The notes beneath the pieces were generated by a model. The model did not search any database and had not been told where the DNA came from. It worked only from the letters and a program-made list of their open reading frames with translations. From contig CBDDKW010000003.1 in NCBI GenBank assembly GCA_965230425.1, forward strand, positions 229,115 through 293,114: a stretch of 64,000 bases of DNA, given 5' to 3'. Position 1 is the stretch's first letter; every line of letters starts with the position of its first letter. The translations under genes and the position numbers were made by a program. The DNA comes from CBDDKW01 sp965230425. GTDB lineage: Bacteria; Pseudomonadota; Gammaproteobacteria; UBA1113. This document shows positions 37,501 through 46,521 of this stretch, piece by piece.

Positions 37501-40148
37501 TCTAATCGACCCGGCTGATTGAAATCATGAGTGATGCCTAGGAACAGTCTGTTACTTGCACACAGTGATAACCACTGACGCAGCATAGTACTTATACGTT
37601 GATACAGTGAGTCGCTTGCATCAGTATTTTTTACACAAGTCGAATCACCTATATTAGCATCAGCAGCCAAAGATAATTGTTGCGAACTCAATATTGAGGC
37701 ATCATCCACTGCTGAAGCATTCGATGACTGCATCGTCTGTCGACGTAAACAAGCCAAGACAAAACAAAGATTATCTACTAACCAAGCATTTGCCTTGAAA
37801 AATTCTCGATCTTTTTCCTCTGACTCAAGTAATAAAATATACACTGGCCAAGTTATAATAAAATCAACAAACTGTTTCACATCAAATTCATTATTAGCCA
37901 ACTTTGCTAGTATGTTGCGTTTAAATTGGGTAGTATCATGGTTTAATAATAACTGGCTGTAAGTTAAAGCTTGGCTTAGGTGCGTATCTAAAGCACGCTG
38001 CGATAGCTCCTTAAGATATTCCGTAGATTGATGTTCACCATATTGGCCATATATTTCTTTTAAGCGTAGTAGCAAGAATACCCTATATGCCGATTGATAA
38101 TTATTTTGCTCAAGGCACAAATCAAATAATTGCCTAAATGTTGTTGCTTCACTCCAGGTTATCATTTTCAAATCATAAACAGATAACTCTAACTCGTATT
38201 TAGTCGCTGCATAGAACAGTAGTCGATTATATGATTGTGGTGTTATGAGCATATGCGAAGGAGATTGAAATGCTAATTGTTGCGCGCAGGTCGCAAGAAA
38301 TGTATTCAGATCCGCTTGAGTTGATGGATTGACTGATTGCCGCTTTATAAATTTCCAAAACGTCAGCATAGACCATTGTGAATGCCGATTATTAGCCACA
38401 TTAATGGATGAAAAAATAGTGACAGTGATATCTAGTGCAGACTTTCCATAACTTAAGAAGTTCCCCGCCAGTAAAATGTGGTGCAATTTTTCTAACAGCG
38501 TGACTTGTTCAATTATTTCCAAATGGGCCAAATAATTTTGTATAACAAATAAACTATCAATAAATAACTGAGAAACCTCTACATTTGTAGTATATACCTG
38601 AAAACCTGATGGTCTATGATGCTGCATATGTTTGAATACTTGTTCAACTGTATCCGAAAAAAAGGCACTCTCAATTCCTCTCATAGGACTGTCAAGAAAT
38701 TGATATTGTTGGTAACCCGCAAGTAAACTTATTAAGTCTTCAAGGTAACTACCATACTCACCTTGAATTTCAAGTGCTAAATTATGAACTGGAGCACTAT
38801 CTGAGTAGTACGGCACACTATTCCCTGTTAATAAGATATAGACACTCTTATCTCTGCTCTCTTGTCGTAGACCTACACGATAGCGTGTATACAAAAACCG
38901 TAATAGCTCAATGTCATTAGTTGTATATGTAGTTACTTGTGTAACGAGCGCAGGCGACAACACTATACACCGTTCAACTAATGCGGCTCTAAACTGCTGA
39001 TAATCGGGCAAAGCTAGAGTCTTTGAACGATGCAGATAATCTAACAGCTCATAGACTTCATATGCCGTACATTGCTCCAGGATGGCTTGAATAGTCGCTA
39101 AATCACCATTGAACAATAGATGAATGTGCCGCACAGGTTGCACCGTGGGAGAAACTGTGCCTGTAACATCAATATGGGCTCTATTTTCTATTGCGTACGT
39201 ATTGCTTCTCATAGTTGTGAAGAGAATCAATTTATCTAAACGTGGTTTGAGATCCATGCCCCCTATAGCATTAACTAGAACTGAGAATTGCTTATGAAAA
39301 TTTTCACTGAAGGGGCTTGCTACTGTACCTTCGGTAATCAACCAATGAGTATTTAGCAGTGCATTACCCTGTGAAAGCACTGGCCAATGCCCGTGTCGCA
39401 GTGCTAATTCATTATGCTCTAGTAGTGTTACTAAAGATTCCCTTGACTGATATAAAATAACACCTAGCAGCGATGCGATTTTGCGATCTTCTAGTTGAGT
39501 TGCGACGGGTATTATTGACATTAATTCATTATCAAAACTCTTTAAATTACGCTGTGCAATTTTAGCCATCGCTGTATCGCATGGATTAAATACTACTTCA
39601 AAAAATAGCTCTGCAGATCTAACGTTACTCACCAACAAATTGAGCAAAACCACTAATTGTTTCACTGATAGTGTTTTAATAAGAGGTTGCAATGGATTGT
39701 CTTTAGTATCACAGGATTGAGAATCAAGATCTTCTATGGGAAGAAATAAGCTAAGCACTAGCCTCTTGAATACCATATTGTCCTTGTCAGTATCAATATT
39801 CTGCTTAATTGGCATGTTTTTAAAGTAATTTGACGACTTGTTTGACTGTGTAGCTTCATTAAATTTTTCAGATAATACTTCAAACCCCTCTATTAATACA
39901 CGGCATACCTGCACAAATTGACCAGTATCGCCAGTTAATGTCTCTTCGCCTCCAGATTGACTTGGTCTATCGGAGTGCATTTGATGAATAATTGTTTTTA
40001 GTCTTTGGAAATAAGTGGGGTGTTGATGAAATATTTTTTCTAGCTGCTGTTGTACTTCAGCAAATTTATTTGCTAGAACACGGCAGCGCTTGGCAACAAA
40101 TGTCATTGTTTCATTCTCTATAATAGTTATATTGTCTATATCGCACAT
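34542..40148 (-). CDS. Giant protein of unknown function with ankyrin- and Sel1-like segments
   Basis: 1868 residues, the longest gene of the window. Most of it is helical with no family I recognise. Residues about 1380-1520 resemble degenerate ankyrin repeats (LVELGADVNLD, RLLTYAIATAKPDIVRA, LVRAGALFI). Residues about 1688-1721 look like one Sel1 repeat (LGKLYESGSG, SKQAMLLYCIGLQHA). No signal peptide or clear membrane span. A start at the internal ATG 40106 (residue 15) is possible; GAGA precedes it. The gene lies 123 bases upstream of the VgrG-like gene on the same strand, which suggests co-expression and makes it a candidate cargo or effector. Confidence 0.88.
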   Translation of the reverse strand: MCDIDNITIIENETMTFVAKRCRVLANKFAEVQQQLEKIFHQHPTYFQRLKTIIHQMHSDRPSQSGGEETLTGDTGQFVQVCRVLIEGFEVLSEKFNEATQSNKSSNYFKNMPIKQNIDTDKDNMVFKRLVLSLFLPIEDLDSQSCDTKDNPLQPLIKTLSVKQLVVLLNLLVSNVRSAELFFEVVFNPCDTAMAKIAQRNLKSFDNELMSIIPVATQLEDRKIASLLGVILYQSRESLVTLLEHNELALRHGHWPVLSQGNALLNTHWLITEGTVASPFSENFHKQFSVLVNAIGGMDLKPRLDKLILFTTMRSNTYAIENRAHIDVTGTVSPTVQPVRHIHLLFNGDLATIQAILEQCTAYEVYELLDYLHRSKTLALPDYQQFRAALVERCIVLSPALVTQVTTYTTNDIELLRFLYTRYRVGLRQESRDKSVYILLTGNSVPYYSDSAPVHNLALEIQGEYGSYLEDLISLLAGYQQYQFLDSPMRGIESAFFSDTVEQVFKHMQHHRPSGFQVYTTNVEVSQLFIDSLFVIQNYLAHLEIIEQVTLLEKLHHILLAGNFLSYGKSALDITVTIFSSINVANNRHSQWSMLTFWKFIKRQSVNPSTQADLNTFLATCAQQLAFQSPSHMLITPQSYNRLLFYAATKYELELSVYDLKMITWSEATTFRQLFDLCLEQNNYQSAYRVFLLLRLKEIYGQYGEHQSTEYLKELSQRALDTHLSQALTYSQLLLNHDTTQFKRNILAKLANNEFDVKQFVDFIITWPVYILLLESEEKDREFFKANAWLVDNLCFVLACLRRQTMQSSNASAVDDASILSSQQLSLAADANIGDSTCVKNTDASDSLYQRISTMLRQWLSLCASNRLFLGITHDFNQPGRLDEYLAGMYFTCIPKVDGSEYASKPIVLGDYSGSITMAYFVLVHIQTALKDIQGQLIVNTYLSQVGPNITITNYLYQSLELSALFTHISMQRWHIYRYSASLRLRSQHDGNSLPSQQICAYYARLRSAGFSPLLKLGNDAITHLKARCVNTEITLACLVSDCEAGYVDAAERLLDYLANRVLFLPTGHEQQPSSVPNYPVETYAIQQFSKLVNLYRRYIYRALLHVDSDSVVQNKQQFFSRLFNLSLQLSQDNHELSQTYAHWLIQLDISGDLLLAICQNSDADIPLFSLLKSVVFPTDGQTVLPTANVHAYFDNVTSSLPATINGKSIVEYIHSNKVGELFAITDLIVLYFAVPELFNDARQGAIRSKQQVLVPSFRVIDRENDIIDDVLSVSLISYPALATFALSYQGTPALTFAFSSILSVFSTACSKLASATVRNASQQEDESNKSKSNRARYLIELILAQGQDKYSAEQLNDLLLVVLKQLAAVEEAGIDDNRNVLQSLVALGLKLVELGADVNLDLSYKDTSVSAYKSFNKRLLTYAIATAKPDIVRATIAIGSGNNQTRVGYYRPLDYQGPQVYEYAIFPLTKAYEVAQDQWCTVNLDNRTSGYVEISDAVKILTILVRAGALFIKKQDILFPTVGKPLQVLAHGSEPVELQTRKISGIDPAIEKSVDTISEFCYLFMRGEITGHAMYTKLKELANYVGSPEYLSLFSSLVFATITRKNRYLLEYMRAYRQYFVNDPQATNLHESQANLTKQAKAWYHSQFKKFIEVVTGLMTNKQFVYELKLARTHELQFIDPVIYQELGKLYESGSGTSEYPIVKDSKQAMLLYCIGLQHAQRLQNDTDQYASLIAKLTQRINLVVDGLLVALKLRIEQIPVNERGSADSVLNKAHRAVNKPDEYNLSLYQHVLKLVSETSSAHKPQGLGKGSGVQSALSASDIRSMLVIDSEVFQDAVVDGWQTSSTLPSKRTHDKGCSRFVTELQS

Positions 40149-40352
40149 TAATCACGCACGACTTACATGAATTATTGATTATTACTCGATCTCTAGCAGA
40201 CAAAGGATACCTAGTGTCTCATATTAAGTCAATTGATCTAGGGCTAACACTGAATACTCATGAATACATTTTTTCAACAACTCAGCCGCAAGCGACCGAG
40301 ATTGTTTTCTAGTATGATTTTGCCTGCACGAACCAAGTTCGCGCGACGGCGA

Positions 40353-40428
40353 CTTAAGGGGAGTCTACGCTGACTTCCCTTAAGAATCCCCAAGCACAAA
40401 GTGCTCGCAGCAAGCTGCGGGGAATCAA
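40353..40428 (+). repeat. 76-bp element, left copy (inverted relative to the right copy)
   Basis: Begins CTTAAGGGGAGTCTACGCTG and ends AGCTGCGGGGAATCAA. Its near-exact reverse complement occurs at 41806-41881, so the two copies bracket the 438-residue gene. The element has its own internal symmetry (GGGGAGTC.../...ACTTCCCTTAAG and CGCAGCAAGCTGCG). It occupies part of the 323-base gap upstream of the 1868-residue gene; the remainder of that gap shows nothing I can name. Confidence 0.9.
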
Positions 40429-40471
40429 GTTAAACAAAGCTGAGTGGTACTGGCTTGGGCGTGATACGATA

Positions 40472-41788
40472 TTATAGACCGTGTTTAGGGTGCATGTTAT
40501 CTGCTTCACTATCAGGAGTATTATTCTCTGCTGCTGTATCATCAGGTTCTATTGTATTCGTCATATGCTCTGCGGCCGCACTGGTTAACCTATCCTCTGG
40601 ATGCAATGGTTCATCTGAGTGTCCCAGTTTAGGCTCTTTATCTCTATTGCGATGGTCTGCTAGCTGAATAGTTTGTTCAACGCGACTATTGAGGACCATG
40701 GCAGTGTCAACGCCTATTTGTCCTGAGGTAGCATCATGTTCCTGGGTGGCAAACACCGGCGAAGTTGCTGTCATTAGTGTGGCAAAAACTAATGCTGAGC
40801 TACGTACCCATTTTTTTGTGCTAGGGTCTGCTTTTTCTGCTTGATGAGCTTGCTTAGTTGTTGTCTTGCTCTCTACAGTTGACTCTTGTATCAAGCTATC
40901 TTTAATAACCGCATCAGAACTCTCTCTACTTGTCTCTACCGCCCTTTCATGTCCCATGCTCGCTGAGGCTGATGATGTTTTGAGATTGTCACTAGAGTAT
41001 TCATGCCCTTCTTGGGCTATTGATTTTTTATCATTGGCTTGCATATTTTCTGAGTCTGCGGCAGTTTCATTTTCAATAGTTTTTTGCGGCTTATCTCCCT
41101 GCCACCATTGGCGCATTTTTTTTATGGACCATGTTCCTATTGATTTTACTAGGCTAGTAGTTACGGATAATACCAATATTCCAACTCCCACCGTCATGAG
41201 TGGGGGAGCAAATACGGAGGCTAAACATAGGACAGCACCAAAAGTAGAAAAACAAGCTAAGGCAAAATCAACGGACTTACTGATAAATTTACCTAAGTCT
41301 TTTGCGTACTTGCCTAGCTTTGAACCCTGTTTGACCGTTTCATAAAGTAATAGCCCTGCCAAAATAGCAGTACCTACCACAGGAATAAAGTAAGCTGTTA
41401 CAGCAAGCGCAATAATACCAACAATCGCCACTGCAACTACGGCTACTGCAAAGACTTGAGCAGCCATACGTAGGGCTTTATTTGTAATCTTATCAAGTTG
41501 TGTGGTTTGCATGCTGATTAAATACTTGATGCTAAGCTTAGATATAGCCCAAAGTGTATTAGCTACCGCAATGGGAATTTTAAGCCACGGTATCATTTTG
41601 CCCAAGCGACTTGCTGCATTTATGAATAAACTAAAAAAATTTTTATAGCGATTTGCTGCTGCCACTGCTGTATCAACAGTTTTTATTTTCTCTTCAATAT
41701 GCTTTATTTCCGCAGCCTGCGTATTATCAAGATCGACTTGTCCAGACCCAGAGAACTCTGATGATAATGGTGGTTGACGTTCAGACAT
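40472..41788 (-). CDS. Membrane protein of unknown function, paralogue 1
   Basis: 438 residues. An N-terminal soluble part, an amphipathic/hydrophobic KMIPWLKIPIAVANTLWAIS segment (64-83), two hydrophobic blocks (about 108-150 and 173-218), a Ser/Glu/Lys-rich linker (about 230-325), then a further hydrophobic segment at 327-347 (SALVFATLMTATSPVFA) that looks like a signal peptide with an AxA-type end, and a polar tail. It is clearly related to the next gene (42079-43383). Flanked by inverted 76-bp repeats. No known family recognised. AAAGAG lies about 9 bases before the ATG. Confidence 0.85.
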   Translation of the reverse strand: MSERQPPLSSEFSGSGQVDLDNTQAAEIKHIEEKIKTVDTAVAAANRYKNFFSLFINAASRLGKMIPWLKIPIAVANTLWAISKLSIKYLISMQTTQLDKITNKALRMAAQVFAVAVVAVAIVGIIALAVTAYFIPVVGTAILAGLLLYETVKQGSKLGKYAKDLGKFISKSVDFALACFSTFGAVLCLASVFAPPLMTVGVGILVLSVTTSLVKSIGTWSIKKMRQWWQGDKPQKTIENETAADSENMQANDKKSIAQEGHEYSSDNLKTSSASASMGHERAVETSRESSDAVIKDSLIQESTVESKTTTKQAHQAEKADPSTKKWVRSSALVFATLMTATSPVFATQEHDATSGQIGVDTAMVLNSRVEQTIQLADHRNRDKEPKLGHSDEPLHPEDRLTSAAAEHMTNTIEPDDTAAENNTPDSEADNMHPKHGL

Positions 41789-41805
41789 AATTAATACTCT
41801 TTAAC

Positions 41806-41881
41806 TTGATGCCCCGCAGCTTGCTGCGGGCACTTTGTGCTTGGGGATTCTTAAGGGGAGTCAGCGTAGACTCCCCTTAGG
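41806..41881 (-). repeat. 76-bp element, right copy
   Basis: Reverse complement of 40353-40428 with only a few differences. Followed at 41900-41919 by an independent perfect hairpin, CTCCTCCGC/GCGGAGGAG around AA. Together these fill much of the 290-base gap between the two paralogous genes. Confidence 0.9.
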
Positions 41882-41899
41882 AAACCCCAGCACTTCTGA

Positions 41900-41919
41900 C
41901 TCCTCCGCAAGCGGAGGAG
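41900..41919. terminator. 9-bp GC-rich hairpin between the paralogous genes
   Basis: CTCCTCCGC and GCGGAGGAG pair perfectly around AA, effectively a GCAA tetraloop closed by C-G. It could end or stabilise the transcript of the 434-residue gene on the minus strand. No T-run follows. Confidence 0.4.
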
Positions 41920-42078
41920 ACTTCATTCTTTAAAGTATAACAAATGAACGATGAATAATGGTCGTGACGAAAGAATATTACAGCGCTGTAACATATAGGA
42001 TTGCAACCCTGCAACGGTTAGACTGGTCATACTGCTAGGACACCAGAGGAAATAAGCAAAGCTATATCTGTCTTAAGT

Positions 42079-43383
42079 CTAGCGTACTAGCTGGACACGC
42101 GACTGTGGCACCGCAGTATCAATATATTCAGCCATATCCTCTGGTGTGAGCTCTTGTTGTTGTTTTGCAACACCAGGATAAATATTCATATTCACATCAC
42201 TATGATGGTCAAATAAGCCTGATTGATGGCGGGCTAATTCAGATGTTGTCACTAAGTCATCTACAGCTTTAGCCTGGCTCGCCAAGTCATGTTGATTATC
42301 AAGATCATCTTGTTTTCTGGCTTCACAGGCTGCTTTTTTCGTTTTTGATTCAACCACTGCCACTAGCTCCGGTTTTGTGGCCTTGGTATTAGAGTTGACT
42401 TTGGCTGGGCTAGCCTCAGCACCTGCAACATGGGCTGCAAGACATAATGCCCCTAAGGCCAGCATAGCCGTTGAAGCACGTTTGACTTTACGTTGCTTTT
42501 TCGTAGGCTCCGCACTGACTGTTGCTTCTGTTACGCCCGGTTCAATAGTTTCATTGCGACTTAAATCTACCGTTTTACTTGGTGTGATTTCATTCTCAGG
42601 TTTAGCAATAGGTACTAATACTGGCTCATCAATTGGATGTACAATAGGCTGGTCTTTAGCAACTTGTTCTTTGCTAAACACCGCTCGTACTTTACTAAAA
42701 AGCCATTTACCTACTGACTTGGTTAAACTCACAGTAATAGAGGCTATGATTAAACTTGTGCCTATCATGCTTAAGGGTGGAAATAGAAATGCCCCAATAC
42801 ACAAAATTGCACCCGCAGTAGCCATTAAGGATAAACCTAGATCGGCAGTACGGTCGATAAACTGAGGGACATTTTTGATACTGGCCATTTGTGCGAGTGA
42901 TTTAACCGTTTCGCTGAGCATAATAGTAGTGAGTAAGCTGACAGCCACAATAGGGAAAAATATGGCAAGTACACTGGCAACACCTAATAACAGTGTTGAG
43001 CCGATCAGCAACGCATAAACACCTGCTCTGGCTAGCTTTCTTAATTTAGGGTTCTCGATCGTATTCAGCTTTGCCGTTAACTTATGGTTAGTACCAATAG
43101 TACTTATGTATAAAATCCCCCAAAGGGTATTGAGGATAGCAAAAGGTATCTTTAAAATAGGAATTAATTTACCTAAAAAATCAGCCATACGACCTGCTGT
43201 ACCTAATAAACCTGCCAAAAATGTTAACAATTTATTATATTGCAGCATCGCGAGCATGCCACGACTAGCATATTTCGCGCCCGTATCGACTTTTTTACGA
43301 AATGTTTCGTTATATGTATTCTCATCTACCTTCATTGCTGAATCGAGGTGAGATGTTATTTTTGTGGGTGTCTGGGTTGCCAT
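42079..43383 (-). CDS. Membrane protein of unknown function, paralogue 2
   Basis: 434 residues with the same layout as its neighbour: KLIPILKIPFAILNTLWGIL (72-91), hydrophobic blocks (about 118-155 and 183-220; FPPLSMIGTSLIIASITVSL), a charged Pro/Glu/Val-rich linker (about 235-295), a late signal-peptide-like segment TAMLALGALCLAAHVAGA (305-322) after the basic KKQRKVKR, then a polar tail. A strong AGGAGGT SD precedes the ATG, so it is well translated. First gene of the block leading to the giant and VgrG-like genes. No known family. Confidence 0.86.
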   Translation of the reverse strand: MATQTPTKITSHLDSAMKVDENTYNETFRKKVDTGAKYASRGMLAMLQYNKLLTFLAGLLGTAGRMADFLGKLIPILKIPFAILNTLWGILYISTIGTNHKLTAKLNTIENPKLRKLARAGVYALLIGSTLLLGVASVLAIFFPIVAVSLLTTIMLSETVKSLAQMASIKNVPQFIDRTADLGLSLMATAGAILCIGAFLFPPLSMIGTSLIIASITVSLTKSVGKWLFSKVRAVFSKEQVAKDQPIVHPIDEPVLVPIAKPENEITPSKTVDLSRNETIEPGVTEATVSAEPTKKQRKVKRASTAMLALGALCLAAHVAGAEASPAKVNSNTKATKPELVAVVESKTKKAACEARKQDDLDNQHDLASQAKAVDDLVTTSELARHQSGLFDHHSDVNMNIYPGVAKQQQELTPEDMAEYIDTAVPQSRVQLVR

Positions 43384-43496
43384 GGGACACCTCCTATATA
43401 TTACTCATAATGCTCGTTCAAGGCGTATTATAGTGATATTTTCTTAAAGAATTATTAAGGAATATAGTAATTTTTGTCTAATTTTCTCGTGCTTAT

Positions 43497-44867
43497 TTAC
43501 TCGCCCGCCAACATCATATTTTCGATAAGAATAGAACCCGTTTGAATATTGCTTCGCCTATCCACATCATTGCCAACTTTAACGATTTGTTGGAACATAT
43601 CGCGTAAATTACCTGCGATAGTGACTTCATGTACAGGATATTGGATTTTACCATTTTCAACCCAAAAACCGGCGGCTCCGCGAGAATAATCCCCAGTAAC
43701 AATGTTAACGCCTTGGCCCATTAATTCTGTCACGTAAAGGCCTGTACCCATCTGTCTCATTAAGCTCGGTAAATCATCCTCACTTGTATCAATGAAGACA
43801 TTGCGTGCACCACCCGCATTACCGGTAGTTTGCATCTGTAACTTTCGTGCTGAATAACTACTCAGCAAATAGCGCTGTAAGATCCCATCTGCAACAATGT
43901 TTTCGGCTTTGGTACCCACACCCTCATTATCAAAGGGTGCACTACCCAGACCCTTCAGCAAATGCGGACATTCATGGATCCGCACATGCGGTGCAAAAAC
44001 TGGACGTTGTAATTGATCAAGCATACATGACGCTTGGCGATAGATGCTACTGCCACGAATAGCCGCAAGGAAATGACTAATTAAACTACTAGCCATCTGT
44101 GCAGAAAATATCACAGGCACTTGCTGTGTCTGTAAACGCTGGGCATTAAGCCGGGCCACAGTGCGCTGGGCTGCAGATTTAGCCATTAGCACAGCATCCG
44201 TTAAATCACGCGGGTCCCTAGCGGCAGTATAATCATAATCACGTTGCATATCGTCGCCAGCATTAGCAATGAACACACTGGTAATACCATGGCGACTGCG
44301 GGGATAGCTGCCGATGAATCCATGACTATTGGCATATACTCTTAGGCCAACATAGGTAGATACACTGGTGCCATCTGAATTACTGATACGTTTATCCGTG
44401 GCAAAACCAGCCTGTTCCGCCTGCTGTGCTAATTCGATAGCTTGTTCAGGATCTAAATGCCAAGGATGGCACAGGTCTAAGTCAGGATAATCAAAGGCCA
44501 TTAAATCAGCTTCGGCTAACCCTGAGAAGCTATCTTCACCTGTATAACGAGCAATATTACAGGCTTTATCAATCACTGACTCAATAGCTTCAGGACTGGT
44601 ATCAGTGGTACTCGCGCCGCCCTTGCGGTCGCCGAAATATACCGTAATGCCTATCCCTTTATCTTGAGTATATTCTAAGGTTTCCACCTCACCCTTGCGC
44701 ACACTGACATCATAACCTTGATCAACACTTGCAGATACTTCAGCAGCCGTGGCACCCTTGGTGCAAGCACGCTGAATAATATCCTCAATAGTATTACTCA
44801 ATTCCTGTTGTTTCTTGGTTAATTCATTAGCATTGTTAAAGGTCATTTCTGTCATGTGTATATCCAT
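43497..44867 (-). CDS. pmbA: Metalloprotease-complex subunit PmbA/TldE
   Basis: 456 residues, family U62. PmbA/TldE forms a heterodimer with TldD; it lacks the HExxH zinc motif itself, as expected. Typical segments are KGEVETLEYTQDKGIGITVY near residue 60 and the C-terminal RGAAGFWVENGKIQYPVHEVT. The complex degrades unfolded peptides and in E. coli matures microcin B17 and clears CcdA. A TTG one codon before the chosen ATG is also possible, as is the ATG at 44855. tldD lies 3.4 kb away on the same strand. Confidence 0.94.
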   Translation of the reverse strand: MDIHMTEMTFNNANELTKKQQELSNTIEDIIQRACTKGATAAEVSASVDQGYDVSVRKGEVETLEYTQDKGIGITVYFGDRKGGASTTDTSPEAIESVIDKACNIARYTGEDSFSGLAEADLMAFDYPDLDLCHPWHLDPEQAIELAQQAEQAGFATDKRISNSDGTSVSTYVGLRVYANSHGFIGSYPRSRHGITSVFIANAGDDMQRDYDYTAARDPRDLTDAVLMAKSAAQRTVARLNAQRLQTQQVPVIFSAQMASSLISHFLAAIRGSSIYRQASCMLDQLQRPVFAPHVRIHECPHLLKGLGSAPFDNEGVGTKAENIVADGILQRYLLSSYSARKLQMQTTGNAGGARNVFIDTSEDDLPSLMRQMGTGLYVTELMGQGVNIVTGDYSRGAAGFWVENGKIQYPVHEVTIAGNLRDMFQQIVKVGNDVDRRSNIQTGSILIENMMLAGE

Positions 44868-44946
44868 CAATAGTACGGTGCTGAAACTATATCACAAATA
44901 TCTACCTATACTCATGCAATACAGCGCAGTACTATACATTCACTGC

Positions 44947-44974
44947 TTGACGGCTGGATTTACAAGGTTATACT
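44947..44974 (+). promoter_or_regulatory. Sigma-70 promoter for upp
   Basis: TTGACG (44947-44952) and TATACT (44969-44974) separated by 16 bases, predicted start near 44981, about 30 bases before the upp ATG at 45012. Confidence 0.6.
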
Positions 44975-45011
44975 CTTGCTGCGCTTATACAGGGAAAGGA
45001 ACCTATACATT

Positions 45012-45665
45012 ATGTCATTATGCCGTCATGAAATTTATACTAACTTCCACACAGTTGAACATCCTTTAATCAGCCATAAGCTGTCTGAGCTTCGTGATAT
45101 TAAAACCACGAAAAAGATGTTCAAAGAATTAGTGGATGAAATCACCTTATTACTTGCTTACGAGGCAACCAAAAACTTACCGTTAACTTCAACCAGCATT
45201 GAAACTCCGCTTGAAACCTTTGATGCACCGAGGTTAGCCGGTAAAAAGCCTGTTATTTTACCCATTCTCCGTGCCGGTATTGGGATGGTTGATAGCTTTT
45301 TAAAGCTCATGCCCTCAGCCCGCGTTGGCCATATTGGTCTCTTCCGTAATGAAGAAACCTTACAGCCCGTACGCTACTATTTTAAAATCCCTCCACATAG
45401 TCAAGATCGCCGCTTTTTTATCTGTGACCCTATGTTAGCTACTGGCGGCTCTGCTGCAGACACTATCAGCCAACTCAAAGAGGAAGGCATTACTAATATG
45501 ACCTTCGTTTGCTTAGTCGCAGCACCTGAAGGCGCCAAACATTTATTTGAAGAACACCCAGATGTTACCATCTATGCGGCCAGTTTAGATCGTCAATTAA
45601 ATGATCAAGGCTACATACTGCCAGGCTTAGGTGACGCGGGTGATCGCTTATTTGGGACAAAATAA
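45012..45665 (+). CDS. upp: Uracil phosphoribosyltransferase
   Basis: 217 residues. Salvages uracil to UMP with PRPP. Type I PRTase signature ICDPMLATGGSAADTI binds PRPP; VPILRAGLGM-like LPILRAGIGMVDSFL and the C-terminal PGLGDAGDRLFGTK are Upp hallmarks. The ATG at 45012 is chosen: AAAGGA is about 11 bases upstream, the protein then starts MSLCRHEIYTN, close to family length, and the promoter fits; an ATG 12 codons earlier would lie at the transcription start. Confidence 0.96.
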   Translation: MSLCRHEIYTNFHTVEHPLISHKLSELRDIKTTKKMFKELVDEITLLLAYEATKNLPLTSTSIETPLETFDAPRLAGKKPVILPILRAGIGMVDSFLKLMPSARVGHIGLFRNEETLQPVRYYFKIPPHSQDRRFFICDPMLATGGSAADTISQLKEEGITNMTFVCLVAAPEGAKHLFEEHPDVTIYAASLDRQLNDQGYILPGLGDAGDRLFGTK

Positions 45666-45905
45666 GCTATAAATAGCCTGGTAGGAACTGGGCTTTTCGC
45701 TAAACTAAATGACTGCTAGCTAAAAATTCGCAACTTTTTGGCAAAATACCTGTCTAAACCCATTATATACATGTGTCTATGTATAAAACTGAGAATAGGG
45801 CTGCGAAAAGGGTATATAATTAAAGGAACACACGCATAAAAGTAGCTGTAACTCGGTGAATTAGTTATAATTCTGTCTCATTAAGCGGGAATTAAGTCAT
45901 AAATT

Positions 45906-46334
45906 ATGGGTAGTAATAGCAACAGAGGGTTTACCCTAATCGAATTACTAGTATCAATGATGATTCTAGGCGTACTTGCTGCCGTAGCTATCCCTGCCTT
46001 CCAGAATTATGTACAAAAAGCCCAGTATTCAGAAATGATTCAAGCGGCGAACCCTGTACGCAAGGCCGTGGATATTTGCTTTCAAACCACCGGCAGCCTA
46101 TTCAATTGTATCGGTGGTCAGAATGGCATCCCTGCGAATATTAACAATAGCAGCACTACTTTAGTACGTTATTTATTCACTATCCCTAATGGGCGGATCT
46201 TCGTCTTTCCTAATAACCAAGATGGCTTCACACTCCTAGGTGATTACTATATTTTAACGCCTTCACCTTCCAGCGGCACCTTAACTTGGACATTTTCAGG
46301 CCCCGGCGTGACCAAAGGCTACATATCCCAATAG
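45906..46334 (+). CDS. Type IV pilin / PilA-like prepilin
   Basis: 142 residues with a short leader MGSNSNRG, the prepilin peptidase site G|FTLIELL with Glu at +5, and the hydrophobic N-terminal helix (VSMMILGVLAAVAIPAFQNY). Two Cys (CFQTTGSLFNC, mid-protein) could close a disulfide loop. Type IV pilins build surface fibres for adhesion, twitching or DNA uptake; secretion pseudopilins are the alternative. Stands alone; its 240-base upstream gap shows TATAAT-like bases near 45815 but no firm promoter. Confidence 0.9.
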   Translation: MGSNSNRGFTLIELLVSMMILGVLAAVAIPAFQNYVQKAQYSEMIQAANPVRKAVDICFQTTGSLFNCIGGQNGIPANINNSSTTLVRYLFTIPNGRIFVFPNNQDGFTLLGDYYILTPSPSSGTLTWTFSGPGVTKGYISQ

Positions 46335-46521
46335 TGACCTGCGTCAGAACATATCTTTAAACATGCTTAAAACGTCAGTAAATTATCATCATTGTGTTAA
46401 AATCAACACTTGACCCTCTAGAAATTTAATATACTCTTAATAAAAAATAGGTATGATGGCACTGTTTTACATATTAAAGACATTGCCTATTGAGAAAATA
46501 TAAAGAAAAGGTACCACGACT

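Noticed and set aside
45739..45754. TGGCA with a downstream TG before the pilin gene, suggesting a sigma-54 promoter
   Set aside because: The -12 element lacks the required GC at the right spacing (TACCTG instead of a TTGC-type element).
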